From the NCBI GenBank assembly GCA_009663005.1, contig CM018912.1:9436406-9448905 (forward strand): 12,500 nt of DNA, written 5' to 3'. The notes below the pieces were generated by a model. The model ran no database searches and was not told the origin of the DNA. It was given only the letters and a program-made list of their open reading frames with translations. How positions within the stretch are numbered: position 1 is the stretch's first letter; the number at the start of each line of letters is the position of its first letter. Shown here piece after piece: positions 8,080 through 12,500 of this stretch. A program made the position numbers and the translations under genes. The DNA is from Actinidia chinensis (lineage: Eukaryota; Streptophyta; Magnoliopsida; Ericales; Actinidiaceae).

Positions 8080-9010
8080 GGTCTGCAGAGCCTCTATCAT
8101 CAATAGGGTCATATGAGGCACCCGCAAGATGTGGAGCAAGACTATTTTGCGACCGCATCAACTAGAGGTGTAGGACCAACTGATTGGGTTCTACAATCAG
8201 TGGGGGTTTAAGGTACAAGTCTAGATTGTTCTACCATTGTCTAGTAGAAAAATGACGACATACTTTTGTGATTTCATCATTCGCGACTTGTAGTTCATTT
8301 CCGGGAGGGAACAAAGATGGACCACGATTTTGTGGTCGTCATTTCTGGTGGAGGCGAATGAAGAGGATGTTGCTTTGTTTGTTTCTATGTGTTTGACGTG
8401 TCAAAAGTGAAGGTCGAACACCAGAAACCGACATGACTGTTCAACCATTACCGGTTGCAGATGGAAATGGGTGCACATCACGATGGATTTCGTTACACAC
8501 GGTTTGCCTAGGATCTTTGAGAGGACATGACGCCGTCTGGGTTAGTAGTCGCTCATTTGACTAAATTCGCGCATTTTCTTGCTATCCGTCTGTCAAATTT
8601 CGGCAGAGGATCTTTGGTGTTATTTATGTTCGTGAATCGTTTCAAGCCTTCACACGGAGTTCGATATTTTATCGTTTCGATAGAGATCCGCGTTTTACAT
8701 CGCTCTTTTGAAAGGGGATGCAATCCGCTCTTGTTTTCAGCTTTGAGGCTTAGTAGGCGTTCTTCATCATCCTCAGACTGACGGGCAGTTTTGAGCGTAC
8801 CATTCAAATTTTGGAGGACATGCCTCGGGCATGTGTACTGACTTTTGGGATCATGGGAGGATCCTCTAACATTTGGTAGAATTCGCTACAAATAATATTA
8901 TCAGGCAAGTATTGTGTATGGGCACCATTTGCGGGCGTATACATACGGTAAGGCCGTGTAGGTCCACACCTTTGTTGGACCGCGACGTTGGGAGGCAGCA
9001 CTTGCCAAGT
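8080..9010 (+). pseudogene. Chromovirus integrase (zinc-binding and catalytic core), frameshifted
   Basis: Integrase inserts the cDNA into the host chromosome. The HHCC zinc-binding region is damaged, but its closing pair is clear as CLTC at 8390-8401, followed by Q-K-x-KVEHQKP-like sequence. The catalytic core shows WKWVHITMDF (8462-8491) with the first Asp at 8486-8488. LTKFAHFLAIRLS (about 8548-8587) follows. The second Asp region near 8670-8690 would read SDRDPRF-like but has lost a base at the Asp codon. HPQTDGQ lies at 8769-8789, with the catalytic Glu codon at 8794-8796 out of frame after a lost base. ILEDM-like, LYGRP-type and SDWVRDTTEKVV-like segments follow. The D,D,E order and integrase-last position are diagnostic of Ty3/gypsy. 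Confidence 0.92.
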
Positions 9011-9592
9011 CTGATTGGGTTCGTGATACGACCGAGAAAGTAGTCTTGTTATGAAGTGTTGACTACTCATTGGCGCAAGTCGTCAGAAGATTTATGCTGA
9101 CCGGAGGAAAACGTCCCTTGAGTTTAATTTGTGGGATCATATTCTGAAGGTTTCACCAAGAAGGGATTGATGCTGCCTTTTGGGCATAGGTGGCAAGCTT
9201 CCCCAAGGTTCATCTGGACCTTTTTGAGGTTCTTGATCGTGTTTTGGGGCCGTAACATATCGTCTTGCCTAACCACAAGGTTGGCAAATATGCCAATGTA
9301 TTTCATATTTCTAGGGTGCGAAAGTATGAGCCCGATCCTTCTCATGTTTGGATTGGGGAGGCTTGGATCTCAACGAGGTCCGTATGAGGAGCGACCAATT
9401 TGATTTTTGGACTCACGGGATCAAGTACATAGAGGAAAAACCATTTCCATTGGTGAAAGGTTCTATGCTTCATCATCATGGCGTGGAAGAGGCTATACGT
9501 GGGAGCTCGAGTCTGAGGTCCGTGTAAATTATCCGATCTTTTTTGACCAATCGGGTAACGTTTATCTAATTTCGTGTGACGAATTTCTTTAA
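9011..9592 (+). pseudogene. Integrase C-terminus with chromodomain-like tail, frameshifted
   Basis: The tail continues integrase through TKKGLM and SPRF (about 9151-9215, the GPF/Y-type module), a VFH-S-LRKYEPDPS segment (about 9297-9345), YEERPI (9384-9401), LDSRDQVHRGKTIS (about 9408-9449) and a final TWELESEVRVNYP run ending SGNVYLISCDEFL-stop at 9590-9592. Plant chromoviruses of the Tekay group end with this arrangement, and the ERPI...LD...K-I...TWE pattern corresponds to their chromodomain, thought to steer integration toward particular chromatin. The conserved aromatic residues cannot all be placed because of frameshifts near 9404 and 9450-9500. Termination just before the polypurine tract is normal. 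Confidence 0.82.
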
Positions 9593-9602
9593 GTGGTGGA
9601 GT
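9591..9602 (+). other. Polypurine tract
   Basis: AAGTGGTGGAGT directly precedes the 3' LTR start. It is a purine-rich tract broken by three T residues; related elements usually have an uninterrupted G-rich run here. It primes plus-strand DNA synthesis and overlaps the pol stop codon by two bases. Confidence 0.75.
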
Positions 9603-9647
9603 TGTAAGGTCCAAATTTTTTTTATTATACGTTGTTTATGCCACTGG

Positions 9648-9685
9648 TTATATATATCTAATATATCTATTATATATATATATAT
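9648..9685. repeat. TA-rich microsatellite in the 3' LTR
   Basis: TA units interrupted by CTA triplets precede the CGTTATGTG block, at the same LTR position as the shorter pure TA run at 2370-2388. Confidence 0.8.
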
Positions 9686-10234
9686 CGTTATGTGTTTTAT
9701 AACTTGAAAATTGGGTTTGGATGAAGTGTGAGTTTAATTTTGGGATCCAAAAGTTGAATTGTTATTGGAGAACCAACAAGGCCCTTAGCCTAAAATATCC
9801 TACAACTAAACTTTTCTCTCCCTCATGAGACCACTCTTTTTTTTTTTTCCCAACTCTTCTTCTTTTCCTCTCTCTCTTAAAGCTAGAACCAAAGAGGGTT
9901 TCTTCTACTTTGAGCCTAGATCTAGTGAACTAATGGTGAGAGTTGGTTGATAGTGTTTGGCTATTGTTTTGTCACCTCGGCGAGGGTTACGCGTAGAGCT
10001 AAAAATATTCAAGATCGAGCAAGTGAAAAATTCGGGTCTCTCCTCTTTCTCAACCATTTCTTTTGGAGCTTTCTTCCTAGATTTGAGGTAAGGGGGGGTT
10101 TCCTTGTGGGGTTTAAGTGTTTGGTTAATATTTGGCTAGTTATATAGGGCCCATTGAGGCATTATTTTGAGTGATGAAATCTACTATGAAAAATGTAATT
10201 TTTTTTTTTGATGGATATTGGTTTATATTCTATG

Positions 10235-10240
10235 AATAAA
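10235..10240 (+). terminator. Candidate polyadenylation signal AATAAA, 3' LTR
   Basis: AATAAA followed by AATGTAAAG is kept in both LTRs (2948-2953 in the 5' copy), although the adjoining TATA-like bases differ. A polyadenylation role in the 3' LTR is plausible. Plant poly(A) signals are loose, so this is weak evidence. Confidence 0.22.
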
Positions 10241-10554
10241 AATGTAAAGTTCGAAATAGTAGAATCATTGTTTAAAGGTATGTTAATTTGAGGATACAAT
10301 TTGTTGCATATTAAATATTCATAAACATTTTACAAATTAATTGATGTAAATGCATTTCAAAAATTGCTCATTGTTCAAATAGTTGTATGTATTGAACTAT
10401 GTTGTTGCATTGGATTATTGTAAATGTGATGCTAAGCTAATTATAGCCATAATGTGATTGTTAAATAGAAAGTTTGAGAAAAATAAGTTTGGGTTAAAAT
10501 GAAACTTTGGATGGTGTATAGTTTATGAGAGTCTAGAAGCTAGACAAAAAAATT

Positions 10555-10765
10555 AAAGTCCTAGATGGCAACGATACGGAGGAAATGTCAGAGCCGCTCG
10601 GTGAAAGTCCAACGTGACAATACGGAGGGAATGTCATAGCCCCGCTGGAAAGTCCGGAATGTTGAATACGAGGGAATGTCATGCCCGACGTGAAGTCCGG
10701 GAAGTTGGATGGCAACAATACGAGGGAATGTCATAGCCCACGGTGAGAGTCCGGGAAGTTGACGG
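10555..10765 (+). repeat. Degenerate tandem array in the 3' LTR, four units
   Basis: Four copies of the same ATACGGAGGGAATGTCATAG-based unit as in the 5' LTR begin near 10573, 10620, 10666 and 10718, spaced about 46-52 bases. The array is entered through the same AGCTAGACAAAAAAA stretch and left through the same GACGGGTGTGGTC stretch as in the 5' LTR. It is therefore the same locus with fewer units. Confidence 0.85.
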
Positions 10766-11010
10766 GTGTGGTCCTGTAGTTTAGAGGGAAAGGAGGTTGA
10801 CTAGTATGTGTTTAACTAGTATGTTGTTCAAATGATTGAACTAATCGCTTTTTTAATAGAAGTCTTGAATGTGTAAACATTGAATTGAATAATCATGGTT
10901 TGGAATCAAAAATGTATTTTGATTTGTGGTGAAAACCCATTATGACTTTATGTTTCAAGGTATAGTAGAATCATGGTTTTTTGCTTGAGATATCAAGTGT
11001 CCATTGTTAC

Positions 11011-11546
11011 ATCTTTTCAAGGTAACCACCTTTACAACAATATAATTTCAGGTAACCGATGTGTATCCCGAATCTTGAGCATGTGGATTGCCGTTTTGTT
11101 TTCTTTTGTCCTTAGAAAACTTGTTATTATTTTGAAAAAAGTGTAATATTGTTTTGGGACCCAGTGTGGCATTGTCCATGATTATCATCTATATTTTTGT
11201 AATTGATACTCCATGAGGGCCAATGGTCCCCCCCACCCCCTTGGGGTGGCATTTGTCCCCTGTATTGTGAAATACTAAGAAATGTTATGCGTTCAGTTAT
11301 AATTCGTTTGAGTTTAGGTGCTTGCATTTATGACACATTGTGTTAATGTAAGTTGTGAAATAGTGTGACTCCTATAAATGTTAGAAGATGAGTATTGAGC
11401 ATTTGTGAAAGGGTTTTGAGCACATTTGTGCAAGTTTGAGTTAAGAAAAGTTGATTGAAATGTCATGAAAATTTACCGTAACTTTTAAATTCTATTTTTT
11501 ACGATTAGAGTTCGATTAGAAATTCTTATTATCGACAAGTTGTAGA
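11011..11546. other. 536-bp segment present only in the 3' LTR
   Basis: The LTRs align up to CCATTGTTA and again from ATCTTGAAGT. The 3' copy carries 536 extra bases between them. The short sequence ATCT stands at both edges (11011-11014 and 11547-11550) and once in the 5' LTR, as left by a microhomology deletion. No conserved coding frame was recognised in the segment. It holds a perfect inverted repeat, CCACCCC/GGGGTGG, at 11233-11249. Confidence 0.8.
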
Positions 11547-11624
11547 ATCTTGAAGTCTTCTTCAACGCATCAAAAATCAGGTCATTCGGGCACCGGAGTA
11601 AAACGTATGGTCGAATACCTGCAA

Positions 11625-11890
11625 GCTGGCGGATCTCGCTGGACCCCCCCTCGCGGGACCCTATGCAGGAGCGAGAGGGCTTCGTTGGATCCTCGCTTGC
11701 AGAAGCCGATAGCTTTGTTTTTTTGCCACAGACCTCGCTGGATCCTCGCTGGTACTGTTTTCCTCCTCGAAAAAAAAGGGACCTCGCTGAGAAGCCGATA
11801 GCTTGTTTTTTTGCCACATAGTTCGCGGAATTTTTGCTGGATCTCGCTGGATCCTCGCTGGTACTGTTTCATCCAGCGAAACAAAAAATT
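11625..11890 (+). repeat. GC-rich TCGCTGGATC repeats with poly-T tracts, 3' LTR
   Basis: This is the counterpart of 3957-4250: two units beginning GAAGCCGATAGCTT (about 11702 and 11791), each with a poly-T run, GCCACA, TCGCTGGATC copies and a GTACTGTTT end. Poly-T tracts are much shorter than in the 5' LTR. Open frames on both strands here are composition effects. Confidence 0.8.
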
Positions 11891-12046
11891 TTCTTTTTTT
11901 TTTTTGGGGTTTTGGATTTTCATATCAATACTCATATCTTTTCTAAAATGTCACATAAGTCGTCTAGATGCATTTTGGGGCTTGACTTTTTCGGCATTTG
12001 AATAATTTGATTACGTGCCGGGTCTGATCAGATCGGGGGCGTGACA

Positions 12047-12051
12047 CAATG
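12047..12051. repeat. Target-site duplication CAATG, right copy
   Basis: CAATG directly follows the LTR end GTGACA and equals the five bases before the 5' LTR. Confidence 0.93.
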
Positions 12052-12135
12052 GCTTACTTTCTGTGGTAAATCCACTAGTTCCCACATATGATTTATAAAA
12101 GGAGTCAACCTCACTCTTAATAGCCCTCTTTCCCG

Positions 12136-12158
12136 AAAAAAAAAAAAAAAAAAAAAAA
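12136..12158. repeat. A23 homopolymer inside the copia coding region
   Basis: A run of 23 A (poly-T in the coding direction) sits between CCCG and GGGACC, where copia elements encode a short GPFWKEA-type segment. Only three or four T would be expected there, so the run is an expansion or a sequencing artefact. Confidence 0.85.
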
Positions 12159-12500
12159 GGGACCACAAAGAACCTTTAGAACAGCTAATAACTAACATTC
12201 CTTGATGTTTGATGCTTACTTTCTAACATATAGTTTTTTAGTCTGGACCTAAAAGATTTGGACTTCTCCTGTCTTCCTACTTCGAATTCCTTTGCAAATT
12301 CATCTTCTTAACCTGATTGTTTCATTAACCGGATGGCAAAGTTCGTTTCACTGAACTAGACTCACGCAATGGATCTATTGGAAATAGGTTTCAAAGAACG
12401 ACCCTATTCCTAGACCCATGTAGTTATTCTTGTGATATCTTTGATATTACAAACTCATAACAAGAATCGATATGCATTATTTTTGTGCATACTGATGAAA

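Larger units (their letters stand above)
2263..12046 (+). mobile_element. Ty3/gypsy chromovirus, Tekay/Del-like, full-length but inactivated
   Basis: This is a complete element of about 9.8 kb: TGTAAGG...CGTGACA long terminal repeats, an initiator-Met tRNA primer site, gag-PR-RT-RH-IN order (integrase last, which defines Ty3/gypsy rather than copia), a C-terminal chromodomain-like region, a polypurine tract and a 5-bp target duplication. Long LTRs (over 2 kb), the Met-tRNA primer site and the YEERPI...LDSRD...RGKTI C-terminal signature together suggest the Tekay/Del clade of plant chromoviruses, which is an inference from remembered family features. It sits antisense inside a copia element. 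All genes carry frameshifts, so movement would need proteins supplied by another copy. Confidence 0.93.
9603..12046 (+). repeat. 3' LTR of the chromovirus
   Basis: It starts TGTAAGGTCC after the polypurine tract and ends GGGGCGTGACA before the CAATG duplication. It parallels the 5' LTR throughout but is 2444 bp long, with a 536-bp segment (11011-11546) that the 5' copy lacks. It has a four-unit rather than six-unit tandem array and lacks the 59-bp and 12-bp 5'-specific segments. Because LTRs are identical at insertion, these differences arose later or are assembly errors. Open frames in this LTR are not genes. Confidence 0.93.
12047..12500 (-). pseudogene. Ty1/copia polyprotein: post-integrase linker and start of RT (broken)
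   Basis: This is the upstream half of the copia gene cut by the chromovirus. Read on the minus strand from 12500: NAYRF (12464-12478), an SRN-then-SFFETYFQ block (12378-12401 for the latter) typical of the region after copia integrase, an SSSVKRTLPSG stretch, a basic AKEF segment, then a GP-F block broken by a poly-T run. KSEVDSF-like sequence and WELVDLP (12064-12084) open the RT. PES-KPLGY-type residues then lead directly to the insertion site, and the next residues lie at 2262 and below. Single-base losses break the frame several times. The remaining upstream gene (gag, protease, integrase core) lies beyond the window edge. Confidence 0.87.

Noticed and set aside
8553..9070. Minus-strand open frames across the integrase region
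   Set aside because: The plus strand here carries recognisable integrase motifs (LTKFAHFLAIRLS, HPQTDGQ). The minus-strand frames are antisense shadows with no conserved motif.
9124..9614. Minus-strand open frames over the chromovirus C-terminus
   Set aside because: They run antisense to the YEERPI, LDSRDQV and TWELESEVRVNYP segments of pol and carry no recognisable domain.
11127..11327. Minus-strand 66-residue frame in the 3'-LTR-specific segment, considered as a captured gene
   Set aside because: No conserved motif is evident, it contains low-complexity Gly codons from a C run, and nothing around it suggests a gene. It is more simply part of a noncoding LTR.

Overview
The window looks like intergenic DNA from a flowering-plant nuclear genome. 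It contains a nested pair of LTR retrotransposons and no host gene, tRNA, rRNA or CRISPR array that I can support. The plant assignment rests on the elements: a Tekay/Del-like chromovirus (Ty3/gypsy) with long LTRs and an initiator-methionine tRNA primer site, inserted into a Ty1/copia polyprotein gene of the common plant type.

Layout. Positions 1-2262 and 12047-12500 are two halves of one Ty1/copia element on the minus strand. The right half holds the post-integrase linker and the start of reverse transcriptase (RT). The left half holds the rest of RT, RNase H and the 3' noncoding region. Positions 2263-12046 are a single 9.8-kb chromovirus on the plus strand: 5' LTR (2263-4427), primer binding site and leader (4428-4779), gag with two zinc knuckles (4780-about 6130), protease, RT, RNase H, integrase and a C-terminal chromodomain-like tail (to 9592), polypurine tract, and 3' LTR (9603-12046). 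A 5-bp target-site duplication, CAATG, lies exactly at both ends. Removing the insertion and one CAATG copy rejoins a conserved copia RT block.

State of the genes. Every coding region is broken, yet order and spacing of domains are nearly full length. Most damage is one- or two-base insertions and deletions rather than substitutions, in the coding region and between the two LTRs. Old plant LTRs normally differ mainly by transitions, so part of this may be uncorrected long-read sequencing error. Both RT catalytic motifs are damaged, and neither element could act autonomously as written.

Points of interest are structural: LTRs that differ by a 536-bp segment, a 59-bp purine-rich insert and a 12-bp TATA-containing indel; an LTR tandem array with six units in one copy and four in the other; a second GC-rich repeat block near each LTR end; and an inverted repeat overlapping the primer binding site, echoed about 110 bp downstream. 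I found no sign of an undescribed defence, mobile or regulatory system beyond this nested retroelement pair.
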